Positions 52,901-63,114 of a stretch of DNA of 64,000 nucleotides are shown piece after piece; the stretch's first letter is position 1; each line of letters opens with the position of its first letter. Under the pieces are notes generated by a model that saw only the letters and a list, made by a program, of their open reading frames with translations, did no database searches and was not told the DNA's origin. Location: the NCBI GenBank assembly GCA_022113835.1, contig JAILWY010000019.1, positions 6,038,001-6,102,000 of the forward strand, given 5' to 3'. A program made the position numbers and the translations under genes. This stretch comes from Atopsyche davidsoni (Eukaryota; Arthropoda; Insecta; Trichoptera; Hydrobiosidae).

Positions 52901-55900
52901 TCGGCTCGTCGCCGCGCAGCACCACACAAGTAAGCACAACGTTTTGTCCGATCTCGTGGATCAAGTTGCTCTTTAAGACGTCGGCTAATATTGGCGGTTC
53001 TGAAAACACACCAAGTTTTAATACATTATTCATAAAAATTGCCCGTCAGCTTGCCGATTTGCACACCCCGAGGTGCCCTTTCCCCTGCGAGTTCATTTTC
53101 CGTTCCTTAATTGATGCTTGCTAATAATATTTATTAATATAATAAAATAAAGCCAAACGGTTTTGGAGACTACGTTAATTTCACTATAAGCCATCTACAA
53201 GACATCTTCAAGACATCTTCAGGTCTTGAAGATGCCGTGTTCGGCGAAAGAGCTCTCGCTAATAGTGAAATTAACGTAGCCTCCAAAACTCCAAACGTAG
53301 CCTCCAAATCCGTATCTTAAATAAATAAAAAAATTTAGAACCAGTATATATTCTAATTTTTAAATTAAAATATATGATAAATATTTAAAAATTGCGCTGA
53401 ACTCATAGATGTTTTCCCATCATAACCAGTTTTTTTCAAATCAGACCTCTCAGTTTCTTTTGTTCGTCAATTGATAATTGAAACTGATCAGAGGAATGGA
53501 GTCTCATGTTGTGTTAAAAGACAAAAGGAACAATAATACGCCGATTATCAATCTGATTGTGGTTAGTTTTAAATGTTAAACTTTGATGGTTGTCGAGCCG
53601 AAGAAGCGTTAGTTTGTGATTATTTTGTTACTTTAAAACTCCCGTAACTGATATAAACATACGATGCAAACCATTTCTGATACCGGTAGGAGGCATTGCA
53701 CAAGATAAACTGTTTATATGTAGTTTATACCGAATTTATAAAATAAATAATAATAAACTATTTATATTTTTAAACAAACTTGATTTAAAAATGTATAGCT
53801 TAATTATAATACATTCTTCTGTCAAAGTAGGATACAAAAACGTATTCATACGTTCAGAAATTCTTAGATCAATGTTAGAAAGCCTTCGTTTTTTGGCAAA
53901 TAACGAATACGTGTTATTATATCATCAGTTTAACGTCGAAATTAAGTCGGCGGTAGTAACAGAGTCGATTTGGAGAAGTATTGTACAGGGTGTCCAAAAA
54001 GAGTATCGGGTATTTGTTTTAGCATTGAAGTTGATTGGAAGCGGTTGAAAGGCACGAAGAAGAAATCGTAGAGTCCGCCATTTTGTGGAGTTTTAGTTGC
54101 TATGGAGCAGTACTCAGAGACGCATCGCACTTTTTGCGTACGAGCGTATTATCGTAACGGTATCGCCCTCGTTCAGTCCGCGATCAGGAAACTATCGAAG
54201 AAGTGGAAGCGTCAGATCGTCAAAATCCGTCTTTATCCATCCGAAAGCGAAGCCAAGCGTTGAACATTAAAAAATTGTCTTTGCATTCGATTTTAAAAGA
54301 AAGATTTGCATTTAAAAGCGTATAAAATTCAATTGGTGCAAGAATTTAAAGATACGGACTACGCAAATCGCTTGAATTTTGCGAACAAAATGCTGCGGCG
54401 ATTCAACAATTTTCAATCTTTGTTCCAGATTGGAAGAGTGCCAGCAGCTTAACAGTCACCATTTGGATAACATTATCATTATGAAATAATTTTTCATTTT
54501 GTATTCTTATAATTAACCATAAAAAAAAATACTGTACTACCAGCAGTTTTTGTTTTACTGAACTAACAAATACCCGATACTCTTTTTGGACACCCTGTAT
54601 AAATGTTCATATTGGTGACGCACCTGAATGTTTTAGAATTCATTCGATCCATTCGATTTACTCAAATGAATTAATATTGATAGTTCGCGGATTTAAGAGT
54701 TTTAACTATTGTTAGGTTTCTCCGATCAAATAGTTTTTTTTTAACATTTGGAGGGGCTATTTCACCAAGAAATTCAGGAGTGAGTGTGAAATGAAATGAA
54801 TCGCTTACAGAATACAGGTTTTTCAGGATTACAGTCTATTTGTGTGGGTTATTTGTAAATTTAAAAATTACTAACCCATTATAACAAACAATCGAAAAAA
54901 GTGTGCAATAATTCCCTTTCCTATTATTTAAAAAAATTCAGAAATGAAGTTAACATCGTTCAAGAATTTTTGCTACCTTTGATTCTAGGCTTTTTTTAAA
55001 ATTAAAGACCATTTTTTTCAGTTATTATAAAATCCGCAAAATGCTAAAATTAAAAAATATTAAAAAACTGAAGTTGATGGGAAAATTTCAGCAACATATT
55101 TGAACTCAGGGTGTGCAATCGTGCTAATGAACTAAGTAGTATTATAACTATCTAACCTTAAATTCGAATTGTTAATGAGTCAATTACATATAAGTATTTT
55201 ATTTTATCAGTTCTGTTGGTGCCATTTATTTCATTCAATAAATAGACGACAAAGTCGTGTTTCATTCCGACACAGCTCTTATGTTTAGATTAATAAATTA
55301 CCTATAAACTAATAGCTAGTACATAATGCCAAATATGCTACAAGTATGAACAAATATCTAAGAGCTGGAAAAAAAAATCGAGCCCACGAATGAATGAAAT
55401 TACGTATGAATTAATTTAGAATTACAGTATTTATTATATATTGTTAACTGGCTTATAAGTACATATCGAATATATATATTGAATGGCTGAAACAAAACTC
55501 AAAAAATGTGAGACTAATTTTTTATTAATTAAAACTATTATTAGGTTATATACGTATAGTAATAGAAAATCGCGTTTTAACTTGGCCACAGAGCGATATA
55601 GTATTTTAATGTTTTACTACTTTCTTACAAACTAAAAACTCGTGTCTATTCCACGAAGTGAACTAGGTTATTAGGAATATATATATACTACTGGAATTCG
55701 CATTTTAATTTGGCCTCTGAGTTAATGTTGTCATTAATTGGTTTAGTAAGAGTAAAAATCATCACCTATAACTGTAAGATTCACATCTCGACGCTCGGAC
55801 TCAACCCCCGTTATGGAGGTGGCCCAGCATTGGTATGTTCCGGAATCGTACTTTTTAACGATATTTTTAATCGTCAGAACACCATTGTCGACAATCTGGC

Positions 55901-58900
55901 GGCGGTTGGTGGGGACAGTGTCGTCTGTGGAAGGAAAAGTCGGTTATGCTCGTTTCGTCGTCTTTTTTTGCGGATTTTGACGAATCAGTTTTCTTTTTGA
56001 GGTTTTCTCCTCGTTTGAACGTAGAGGTGGTTTATAATATTCAAACACCGGGACTTTGCACAATTTCTACAAATAACACACTGTAAATAATCAATATTTG
56101 CTCAAAACATTTTCTTCTCCGGAAGGATAATCCTGCAGCATGATCCCCAAGAAAGCATATCACGATACAAGCCCTATAACTTTTTCTGCACACAGTGTAC
56201 CTAAAACGTGTTTGCAAGGTTTCTCGTCCAGCTTATCAGGGTGCTGATGTCTCCTTATCTCAACAGGTAAACTGCTGAGAGCTGCCCTTGTAAGGTGGAA
56301 GAGTACAAGTGTTATTCATTTAGCAGTCAGCGATCGCCAGTTGGTACCAGATGTTGTCAAGTTGTTAAGTAGATTGGATGTAAACTTACTTTTGAAGGCC
56401 CAGGTGATGTGGGAAATATGCTTGCTTGCCACGGGGCACTTGATGGAGATTGACTTGTTAGCGACACCCATGACGGGTGCCATCTCACGAACGTAGGGAA
56501 TAGATGTCTGAGAGTCGATACTGTTGTCTGCAACAAGGAAATGAATTGTATTTTCCAACTGTTTCAACATATAAATCTTGGGTAAATATAGTTAAAAGGT
56601 TTTGAAAGGGTAGACTGCCTGGGGTCGTAAATCTACCGGATTTCGTGGCTTTGATTCTGAATCATTATTGTTGGTATGTTAGTTGAGAAAATATTAATGA
56701 CTCACCATTATTATGACTTTATTATAAAATCAAAGTATTGCTAATATATTTTCAATACCGAATTTCTACAATAACTATACTACGAGTGCTTTTTAAGCTG
56801 TTAATAAAATTTATAACAGTAAACACATTCTTAGGAAACTGTAGCTGTCGTTAGTACACTTAAGTACTCAATAAATTTTTGCCACAAATAAACGATAAAA
56901 CAAATTAACCATATATTAAATTCAATAAAAATTTTCTAAAAGTCAGTTTTTGCGCTTAAAAAAGTAATTCAAATTATTTGTGATTATATTGGGCTTCTAA
57001 TAAAAAAAAAATTGCTTGGTCATTTGCTTAGATCTTTGCGGTCTTGATAGAAGATTTCATCTCCTCACCCCATGCCTCATTTACAGCATCCACAGACACC
57101 AGCTGAGGAGCCTATGCCGACGGGAAGGTCTATGCCTAAACGAACTGAAGGCAATAGCGCATCATCAAATTAATGAAACCATTGAACGATTTGATGACGC
57201 ACGTTATAAAAAGTTATAAAGGCGATCAATCAAGGAGTGTGAATGGCAAGTATGATAAGATAAAAATAAGAAATGACGATGAGCATATCGGAAGGCCCTC
57301 ACTGAGGATCCTCGAATAACGAGATCGACAAGGGCGATGTCCGACAAGGTTTCAATGGAGGTTTCAGAGGAGCTCCAATCAGGCTATAGTCGAAAATACC
57401 GCCAACGTCATTAAAAAAAATATAGAGAATGCCAAATTTTTTTATTTTATAATTTTTTTAATATAAGTTTTAGGAAACTTCTGACATTAATTCTGTTGTA
57501 TCACCAATTATTTATTTTTAGATTTTTACATAGCTCGGTTGGCAAAGTGCATCGGGCCGCAATAGCCGTGGCGGAGCTGGTGCGGGCTTGAACCCCACCA
57601 GTGTCCCATCCGGCGGGGTTCAAGGGTTAAGCATGTGTTAAGAAGTTGAAATGAAACTGTCTACTCACCGATGACGATCAAGTCCGCTTTGTGGACGCTC
57701 TCCCCCACTCTGTTCTTCGCGATGCAAGAATATTCTCCGCTCTGCTGCATTTGGGTGTTGGCTATGGTTAAGGCACTGACGACGACGTTGTCTATTATGT
57801 CGGTGTTGATTGTTAAACTAGAAAGAGAAAACAAAAAAAAATCAGTAAAATTTTATTTTTATTTAATTCGTTTTGAAGGTTTTGGTGGTAAAACACATCT
57901 CGCAGTGTCGCTTACTATTTCACATGAATCTTATGACCCCAAAACTGGGACTCGAACGTCTGGATAATGAAGAAGAAATGCGGTTTAATCTTTAAGAACC
58001 GAATATTCACTATACCTTATTCATCGGAAATAACATTTGTAATATTACTTCAAGCGCCAACTTTCTCGTTTCCAATTATTTAGCTACCAGCTCTGAGTGG
58101 GCAGGCATACTAATACTCTATTGAAGACTTAGTTGTAACTAATGAGTTATATCGAAAACCCACAGATTTTTCATTATTCATGGTATTTGGAAACTAAGCT
58201 CTTCGTTTGCTGCAGTATACCCCTTAGTGTTAAAGCTTATAATAATTTAAGAGTATTTACCCTTCAGCTGCTATGATGGGGAAACCATCGAGCTGCCAGG
58301 TAAATTCAGGAAGAGGGAAGCCGGTCGTCGTGCACTTATAAGTGACACGACCCCCCGCCTGAACCTCAAGATTTATAAACCGGTGTACAATTAATGGTAT
58401 TTCATCTGAAATAAACGAGTTCATTGCATAAAGATAATAAAAATTTAATTTTCCTGATAATATATTTCCATGCTTTGTATTTTGGTTGTGAAGCACGTTC
58501 GACGGCTGAAACGAACTTTATTTGCGCTGGCAGCATTTTAATATAATTTTTATTGACTTATCGACTTATTATAAGACATGTCGTTAAAAGTGTAAAAACC
58601 GTTTAATCATATACCAAAGTAAACCAAATACCTGATTTACCTTTCGGCATCTGATGAATAAATGCATGCTGAAATTCAGTGTTAACTCAGTTGATGACAA
58701 TAGATATAATGTAATTATTTTTTAATGATTAGCATGAAAAGTAAATGTTTTCCTTTCGCTCTGTAATTTATAATTTAATGTTCTATTGAAAACATCGAGG
58801 ACAGAGTGTTGGCTGGCCCATACGAAGGTTCGTTGTTCAGATTTATCTCTCTAGTAGATTTTTTTTTAAAGTTACTTACCGCCTAGTATCAATTCTCCAA

Positions 58901-61900
58901 TAGCATAAGTTTCTTGGCCAGTTTTAGTTCGTACAAAACATTGGTACATTCCTCGATCATCCCATTTAACCATTTTCACAATCATTATATGGGGAGTAGC
59001 AGGGTCATTTTCCAGTAAGTTACCATCCTGAACAAATGAAAATGAATGAGATGACCAATCGTCGTCTGCAAGGACTTCATCCGCGTAAATGTTTTAATTT
59101 TTTGTGAAATCATAATTATATTGGGTATCAAGGAGACTGAAGACAGTAATCATTACGGAAATTTCTTAGACTGCACTTGGTTTTCTTGCAGCAGACGAGT
59201 GAATGAAGTATGTATGAGCCTTAAAGCAGTGTAAGAGGATTCTTCATAAACACCCTGATGTTTGCAAAGCCTTGCACTCAACTCGTCTACATCTATTGGA
59301 TTCACTGTGTTCTGACTTTGGTTACAGACATATATTACAGACAACCGATATTCGAACAGTAACAGGCCAAAAGAGTCTTTTCTGCGTAGGAAAATTTATA
59401 AAAAAAAACACCCAAAATACAAGAACGCTATTGGCAAGTTAGAAATCAATTGTCGTGTGTTAATAGTATGTGTAGGTAACTTAAGTGTTTTACGTTTCAA
59501 TGCAAGAAATTCTAGATTTTTTCTGATAATAAAAAGTGTGACTTACCTTATACCATGTGTACGTGTATGAATCACGAGAATAGTAAGGACGATACAGGAT
59601 ACATTCGAATTTAGCGAGGCTTCCGATGTTGGAGTTTAGCCTCGAGGGGTCGATTTCAACAGATACGGGGACATTGATGGTCAGACTGAAATATATATTT
59701 ATTATAATAAAACTGTAAATAAAGATCACTATTTTTCACTATCAAACGCTTCCATTCTGATCGGTATTTTTCAGGATCCAAAACGAGAGACACAAATGAA
59801 AATAACGGATTCTTTGTTCTTTGTCAATTTATCCTGCCTGGGTAAAAAAGTTTAACATGAATGTGGAATTCGCGACATTGGCTGGAAGTCAAGAGTACAA
59901 CCGAGTGAATAAAACTGACTCAGGGAAGAAATATGTTCATTGTGACGATCACCAACCTAAGGAGAAACACTTGAAGAATAAAAAAGGAAGTGCTAGAAAA
60001 ACTAGCGGAATCTATCGATTAAATTATTTTATTTTAGGCGTTAAAATAAAACTGATTTTTATAATTAACTTCATTTTTTTAAACAAAGTTTATTTCCAAT
60101 GGAAAGTCTAATCCCAAGCCACAGAAGTAATAATAGGAAGCCGATGCGCCTATGATGTTAAATTAATAAGTCCAAAAGGTACTCACAGGCTTGAGTTTCG
60201 CCCTACGTGTAATAGCTTAAATGCTAAGTCAAGTATCCTGTTATAAGTAACGTCTTGGGTTTTCCACAGCCATTATAAATGGAAAACACTTCAAACTTCT
60301 GTCTAGACGTAGTCCGCCCCTAAGCCGATGTCTCTCTGATTAATTAATTATTTATACCTCTAACACTGCTTCAATGTTAGAAAAGCTCGACAAAGCAGAA
60401 AATTTTACAAGTACTCTGTCTTTTTTTACAAAATGAAAATAAATGTAGGCTTCAGTCAGTGGAAAACCATAATATTTGTATACGCGTGTCGTCAGTATAT
60501 AATTTTAAAATTTGTTATAAAAACGTGACAAACAGTTTTTCTAGAGTTCTTTAAAATTGAACGGTGTCTATCATTTTGTAAATTAAATAACTACATGCAA
60601 TGTATGCGTCGCCAAAAAAAAAATTATAACCTGCTGCTATTTAGATTAGATTTGCTATTTGTTTATTATATTTTATTGAATGTTGCATTTCCGATATTCA
60701 AAGATTGCAAAATTGGCCAGAATAGTCTACTTGTGTTTTACAAGAACGTGACCATTGTAAAATAATGTGTTTGGAAATTTTTTGCAAAACAAAAAAAATA
60801 AACAGGTAGTCCAACGTTTTTCTCTTAATGCATTGCAAAAAAATTATCTAGTTTTTGTGTTCACTTTGCACAGAGTGCACATTTCCAGAGATGAGTTTCC
60901 AAAAATATCACGCGTTCAGGCTGCAAAGTATATGAATAAGTCAAAGGCGTTTGTGAACAAGTAGGTAAACGATATTTAGAAACAAAACACGTCAATGACC
61001 TTCCAGAACGTGGTAAAACAAAAAAGACGTCGTCCGTCGAGGATCAGCGGAAAACTAATTTTTGAAAAACCCACGTCTATCTTTCCGATCTGCACAAGAA
61101 AAACTGAAGCAAAAAGGACTAAATATATCTCTAGCTACAATAAGAAGACTTTTAATGGAGATTTAGTTAAAATACCGAAGCACATTGAAGAAACCGCTCC
61201 TTTCAGAAAAGCACGTTAAAAAAAGAATGTCCTGGGCACAAGAAAACAAAGACCGCTACTGGGACAAGATAATCTTTTCTGACGAAGCTTCGTTTTGGGC
61301 AACTATTCTCTCACCTCGTGCTTGGTCAACTGCCGATAACAGACTGGTCGAAAAAACTGTTAAATATCCGGTAAAGGTGCATGTTTGGGGATGCTTCTCA
61401 AAACGTGGATTTGGCAATTTGAACTTGTTTACCGGAACTTTGAATGCTGCGAGGATGAACCAAGTATACCAGAAAGCATTATTGCCATCTGCCCGAAGAC
61501 TGTTCCCAAGCCAAAGTGAATCATGGATATTCACACCGAAGTCGCCTATGTAGCGCGTGGAAACAAGATAAAGGCATCGAAGTCTTGGATTGGCCCGCAC
61601 AATCTCCTGACGCAAACCCAATTGAAAACGTTTAAGCGTTGATGGAGCTTAAACTTTGAGGGGAAAAAACGCTAACTGCCGCCGAGCTTACTCGCAATTT
61701 AAAGGCCATATGGTAGTCATTATCCCGTGAATATGCTGAAAAATTAGTTGAAAGTATACCTCAAAGATGCAACGAACAGAACAACGCAGGAAACTGGACA
61801 CCTAATAATAAAGCATCTATGTATGTATGATTAACTACGCCGATGATTAATTATGCCGGTTACGCTCTTTTGTTGCATACTGTAGATGAGATGAGATGAG

Positions 61901-62239
61901 ATGAGATGAGATGTTAATATGTGCAGGTGTGACACGAAACACATTAACGGAGTCTTAAAATGCTGCTCTCTTTGGTGATGTTAGAGATATATAATGGTGC
62001 GTGTCCGCTGAAACCGTGCACTTCAGGACGCGTACGCCTGTTTTGATGGTGTTATGTTATAGCATAGTCATACTTACGTTATATTGATGAAATCCGCCCC
62101 CTGGTTGTTCTCGCTCTGGCATTGGTAAAGACCAGCGTCTGCAGCGGTGGCACCCACGATGGACAGGATGGTGCCGGAGGGACGGACGCGTGGTCCTGAC
62201 TTAACCTGGCGTCTTTCGTTGTTGGTGTACTTGTACCAG
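40143..62239 (-). CDS. Dscam: Dscam-family cell adhesion receptor (Dscam2/3/4-like), 3' 27 exons; 5' end missing
   Basis: Exons in order of transcription: 62078-62239, 59547-59685, 58880-59027, 58261-58405, 57669-57817, 56390-56527, 55766-55924, 52712-52999, 50081-50200, 49327-49506, 48660-48810, 47146-47426, 46585-46866, 46241-46447, 45852-46004, 44860-45015, 44516-44633, 44252-44436, 43882-44114, 43508-43738, 42771-43020, 42511-42654, 42238-42351, 40993-41903, 40772-40910, 40587-40683, 40143-40500. Phases close at all junctions; 1878 complete residues are visible. The order Ig(3)-Ig4 to Ig9, FN3 x4, Ig10, FN3 x2, TM, tail is the Dscam signature. Dscams act by homophilic binding in neurite self-avoidance, tiling and synapse targeting. 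No arrayed alternative exons are visible, so this is not Dscam1; the exact paralogue is uncertain. Signal peptide, Ig1, Ig2 and the first half of Ig3 are not in view. Confidence 0.92.
40993..41903 (-). CDS. Dscam: Dscam exon: membrane-proximal tail and Gln/Pro/His/Ser repeat
   Basis: The exon opens with YAREIEPYAVFSLNDLEHR, which resembles the AREIEPY-type juxtamembrane segment of other Dscams. From about 41778 it becomes about 260 codons of imperfect 9-11-residue units of the type LQPQQIPQTH, HPQQIPASS and RLQPHQTPAS. The DNA is a degenerate tandem array, with one 66-bp block repeated almost exactly around 41380-41480. The exon ends in phase 0 at a GTATGAG donor just before the frame would hit a stop at 40987. 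I know of no Dscam tail with such an array; the frame is kept open, so it is probably translated. Confidence 0.72.
42238..42351 (-). CDS. Dscam: Dscam exon: transmembrane helix
   Basis: The exon encodes MRSFVKIHI, then a hydrophobic helix (IISLTIIALVSALVLCGCLW), then TCLDDYREK and a strong GTAAGTATG donor. A membrane exon in this place, right after FN3-6, completes the receptor layout. Confidence 0.88.
42511..44114 (-). CDS. Dscam: Dscam exons: Ig10, FN3-5 and FN3-6
   Basis: Exons 43882-44114 and 43508-43738 encode Ig10 (VYLECDIAGPSITSMWFING, then FDHGHYTCE and AKNDFGTDS) followed by FN3-5 (ALVKWDKPFDGYSPITKYII). Exon 42771-43020 gives SYVVSLTAHNLIGDSP and the start of FN3-6 (NGCEISQIRIVLKN). 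Exon 42511-42654 gives YTLHVEVFSEAG. The donor after 42511 must be GTTCTC or, 24 bases later, GTCGTC; both keep phase, neither is a good consensus, so this boundary is uncertain. Confidence 0.82.
44252..46866 (-). CDS. Dscam: Dscam exons: FN3-1 (second half) to FN3-4
   Basis: Exons 46585-46866, 46241-46447, 45852-46004, 44860-45015, 44516-44633 and 44252-44436. Repeated FN3 landmarks: LRANTLYDFKMVAV, APTGPPTGIRIES with VDWSPP, LEMFSQYVIKLQAVN with GKGPYS, SSPPGKLEC with IEWVAP, LEMYSTYNIQAAA with AGYG, VPEAPKTVKVSIT with VSWLPP, and VKYDFWITAST with VGES. The introns between them fall in phase 1 at domain starts, which is usual for shuffled extracellular domains. Confidence 0.87.
45186..45704. 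mobile_element. hAT-type MITE, copy 2, in a Dscam intron
   Basis: Nearly identical to copy 1 in the same orientation, from CATAGTTTCCCAAAC to TTTGGGAACCTC. It lacks a short internal stretch present in copy 1 and has small insertions near 45395 and 45470. The last bases differ and no clear target duplication is seen, so this copy is older or damaged at its right end. It lies between the two FN3-3 exons. Confidence 0.85.
47146..48810 (-). CDS. Dscam: Dscam exons: Ig9 and first half of FN3-1
   Basis: Exon 48660-48810 gives IPEGNNVVLQCQAFGDTPLS and VTWRR. Exon 47146-47426 gives ISISKAQLNDSGNYFC and HASNIFGSDNMMIHLSVMPP, then PKDIVIHASATRAMVKW of the first fibronectin type III domain. The two halves join in phase 2 and place Ig9 directly before FN3-1, as in all Dscams. 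Confidence 0.87.
49327..50200 (-). CDS. Dscam: Dscam exons: Ig8
   Basis: Exons 50081-50200 and 49327-49506. Landmarks: LKPPTDAYVEEGKSVSIQC, SQITWLKSDG, then LLVLANGTLYIKEVSER and VQGYYKCHVRSNI. The GYYxC end and the LANGTLYI strand match the corresponding Dscam domain. Confidence 0.86.
50201..52711 (-). other. Dscam intron after Ig7
   Basis: AT-rich intron without a recognisable second Ig7-like exon (no Cys-x-Trp plus YxC pattern next to splice sites on the - strand) and without a transposon I can name. Confidence 0.5.
52712..52999 (-). CDS. Dscam: Dscam exon: Ig7 in a single 288-nt exon
   Basis: One exon carries the whole domain: EPPILADVLKSNLIHEIGQN, VVLTCVVLRGDEPIVISWLK, SLSIRSLAVRHSGCYTCVAK and EFVLTVN. 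The RxxHxGxYTC spacing matches Ig7 in Dscams. This is the domain encoded by mutually exclusive exons in Dscam1 and in fly Dscam2. Only one copy could be recognised here, although the flanking introns are large (50201-52711 and 53000-55765). Confidence 0.87.
53161..53290. repeat. 130-bp inverted repeat with nested hairpins (Dscam intron)
   Basis: Outer arms are GGAGACTACGTTAATTTCAC and GTGAAATTAACGTAGCCTCC, nearly exact inverses of about 28 bp that open and close with TTTTGG/CCAAAA. Inside there is a 12-bp perfect hairpin (CATCTTCAAGAC and GTCTTGAAGATG) and a 4-bp stem GCCG-TGTT-CGGC followed by GAAA. The right arm is partly repeated again after 53291. It could be a snapback MITE or a piece of a Penelope-type element. 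Confidence 0.7.
53984..54599 (+). mobile_element. mariner-type MITE, copy 2, in a Dscam intron
   Basis: A 616-bp element with near-perfect inverted ends of about 35 bp (TACAGGGTGTCCAAAAAGAG and its inverse) that begin and end with the TA target. It keeps an N-terminal transposase piece, MEQYSETHRTFCVRAYYRNG, and a later piece in another frame that reads LHLKAYKIQLVQEF and YANRLNFANKM. The catalytic middle is deleted. Same family as copy 1 but with much better ends. Confidence 0.87.
55766..56527 (-). CDS. Dscam: Dscam exons: Ig6
   Basis: Exons 56390-56527 and 55766-55924. Landmarks: IPYVREMAPVMGVANKS, ISIKCPVASKHISHITWAFK, then VDNGVLTIKNIV and YDSGTYQCWATS. The first part parallels the LPYIRQM...CPVAGYPI segment of Dscam1. 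The second exon ends at a GTGATG donor after VNLTVIG. Confidence 0.87.
57531..57612 (+). mobile_element. tRNA-derived SINE-like head
   Basis: TAGCTCGGTTGG fits an RNA polymerase III A box, and GGGCTTGAACCCCACC about 45 bp later fits a B box. The stretch does not fold as a proper tRNA. It shares CCGCAATAGCCGT with 7356-7400, which points to a SINE family. It lies in the Dscam intron between 57817 and 55924, just outside the Ig5 exon. Confidence 0.55.
57669..58405 (-). CDS. Dscam: Dscam exons: Ig5
   Basis: Exons 58261-58405 and 57669-57817. Landmarks: DEIPLIVHRFINLEVQAGGR, VTYKC, FTWQLDG, then ALTIANTQMQQSGEYSCIAK and VGESVHKADLIVIG. The spliced domain has the normal Cys-Trp-Cys core. Junction phases are 2 and 1. 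Confidence 0.87.
58880..59685 (-). CDS. Dscam: Dscam exons: Ig4
   Basis: Two exons, 59547-59685 and 58880-59027. The first gives VPVSVEIDPSRLNSNIGS, AKFEC and TYTWYK. The second gives DGNLLEND, then WDDRGMYQCFVRTKTGQE and GELILG, which parallels the GMYQCFVRN...ELKLG end of this domain in Dscam1. There is a short insertion in the C-C' region (YRPYYSRDSY) compared with typical Dscams. Confidence 0.87.
60767..61830 (+). pseudogene. Tc1-type transposase pseudogene in a Dscam intron
   Basis: Fragments in several frames read in order as a Tc1 transposase: a helix-turn-helix region (ISRVQAAKYMNKSKAFVNK, then VNDLPERGKTKKTSS), IIFSDEASF with the first-core Asp, VHVWGCFSKRGFGNLN, FTGTLNAARMNQVYQ, and after a frameshift RLCSAWKQDKGIEVLDWPAQ and SPDANPIENV. 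The segment that should hold the middle catalytic Asp, between SWIF and HRSRLCSAW, is missing, and there are several stops. It is dead. The right end may be the TACTGTA near 61877; the left end was not found. Confidence 0.85.
61885..61913. repeat. (GATGA)n microsatellite
   Basis: Nearly six units of GATGA directly after TACTGTA, the possible right end of the Tc1 remnant. Confidence 0.9.
62078..62239 (-). CDS. Dscam: Dscam exon: second half of Ig3
   Basis: The exon starts after TTTTTTGCAG and encodes WYKYTNNERRQV, then GTILSIVGATAADAGLYQC (the second Ig cysteine) and QSENNQGADF. The WYKY opening with DAGxYxC resembles the constant second half of Ig3 in insect Dscam. It needs two bases from an upstream exon that is not identifiable in 62240-64000. 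Confidence 0.85.
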
Positions 62240-62582
62240 CTGCAAAAAAAATTACCATCAAACAACAGTGATACGATTTTTCATGGAACTTTATTTCGTA
62301 CTAGCGGATACCCGGATTTTTTTATTTGTTCGGAAAAAAAAAATAAACAATATAGTGAGTTTTTTCGGTAGGTGTGTAAACATAAAGATTTTTCGGCGTT
62401 CTGACCCATCTGAAATTGAGTGATTTCATCGTTTCGATTTGAAAGCTCGAACACTTAACATATTTGCAAATGTACTTTTAATGGATTTCACAGAGTTGCA
62501 GTATTCCACATTGATATATGTTTGAAATGTTTTTGACAGTATTGGACTGTATGGAACAATCTATCTGTTATCAATGTCAATG

Positions 62583-63114
62583 TCAACGTTTCTTTTTTCT
62601 TCCAGTTTTATCTTCTGGCTTTCGTCGTCTGTATTTCGGATATCCATCCTCACCAGTATGAGTTTCATTAATCAAATTGCGTGGATATCTTTTCGTGCAT
62701 TTGCCGTCTTTTATGCAAGGCGAATTCATATTCAATGCTTCGCATGAGCTGTGAATCATGTTCTTTACAAACAACGTCATAAAGTATCGGATCTTCATAT
62801 TGATTGGTAGTTCAGCAGATATAACACTATCGATTTAAAATCGTGCGGTAAACCCGTTTTGGCCATTCAATCGAATACACCTAGCATTGCACTTCGCCGT
62901 ATATATGATTTTTTATCGTGAGATCCATGAGTTTTTGTTTGAAAACTCTAGCTGTCAGATCGTGTCTGTGATGCGATGACTGACCAGGCAATAGCAAATC
63001 TTTGATTTCCGACCAAGCTGGATTGTACGTAAATGTGATGAAAAGATCTGATAGCAACGTCGTACTACTCTTAACAAACATCAAGATCAGTGTTTTCTTG
63101 ATGGCAGTCTGCAT
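62583..63114 (-). pseudogene. Helitron replicase/helicase fragment
   Basis: Two open pieces on this strand match the Helitron helicase-like region in the right order. First (63114-62881): LFITFTYNPAWSEIKDLLLP, then DLTARVFKQKLMDL and HIYGEVQC. Second (62798-62583): VKNMIHSSCEALNMNSPCIK, DGKCTKRYPRNLINETHTGE and DGYPKYRRR. The stretch between is partly deleted and frameshifted, so this is a broken copy. It lies upstream of the first visible Dscam exon, probably in an intron. Confidence 0.8.

Noticed and set aside
57016..57400. Possible transposase or host gene (67-codon frame)
   Set aside because: The sequence looks formerly coding but I could match it to no family, and it has stops and no splice sites.
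57531..57612. Functional tRNA gene
   Set aside because: A and B boxes are present but the arms do not pair into a cloverleaf, and related pieces recur elsewhere, which fits a SINE.
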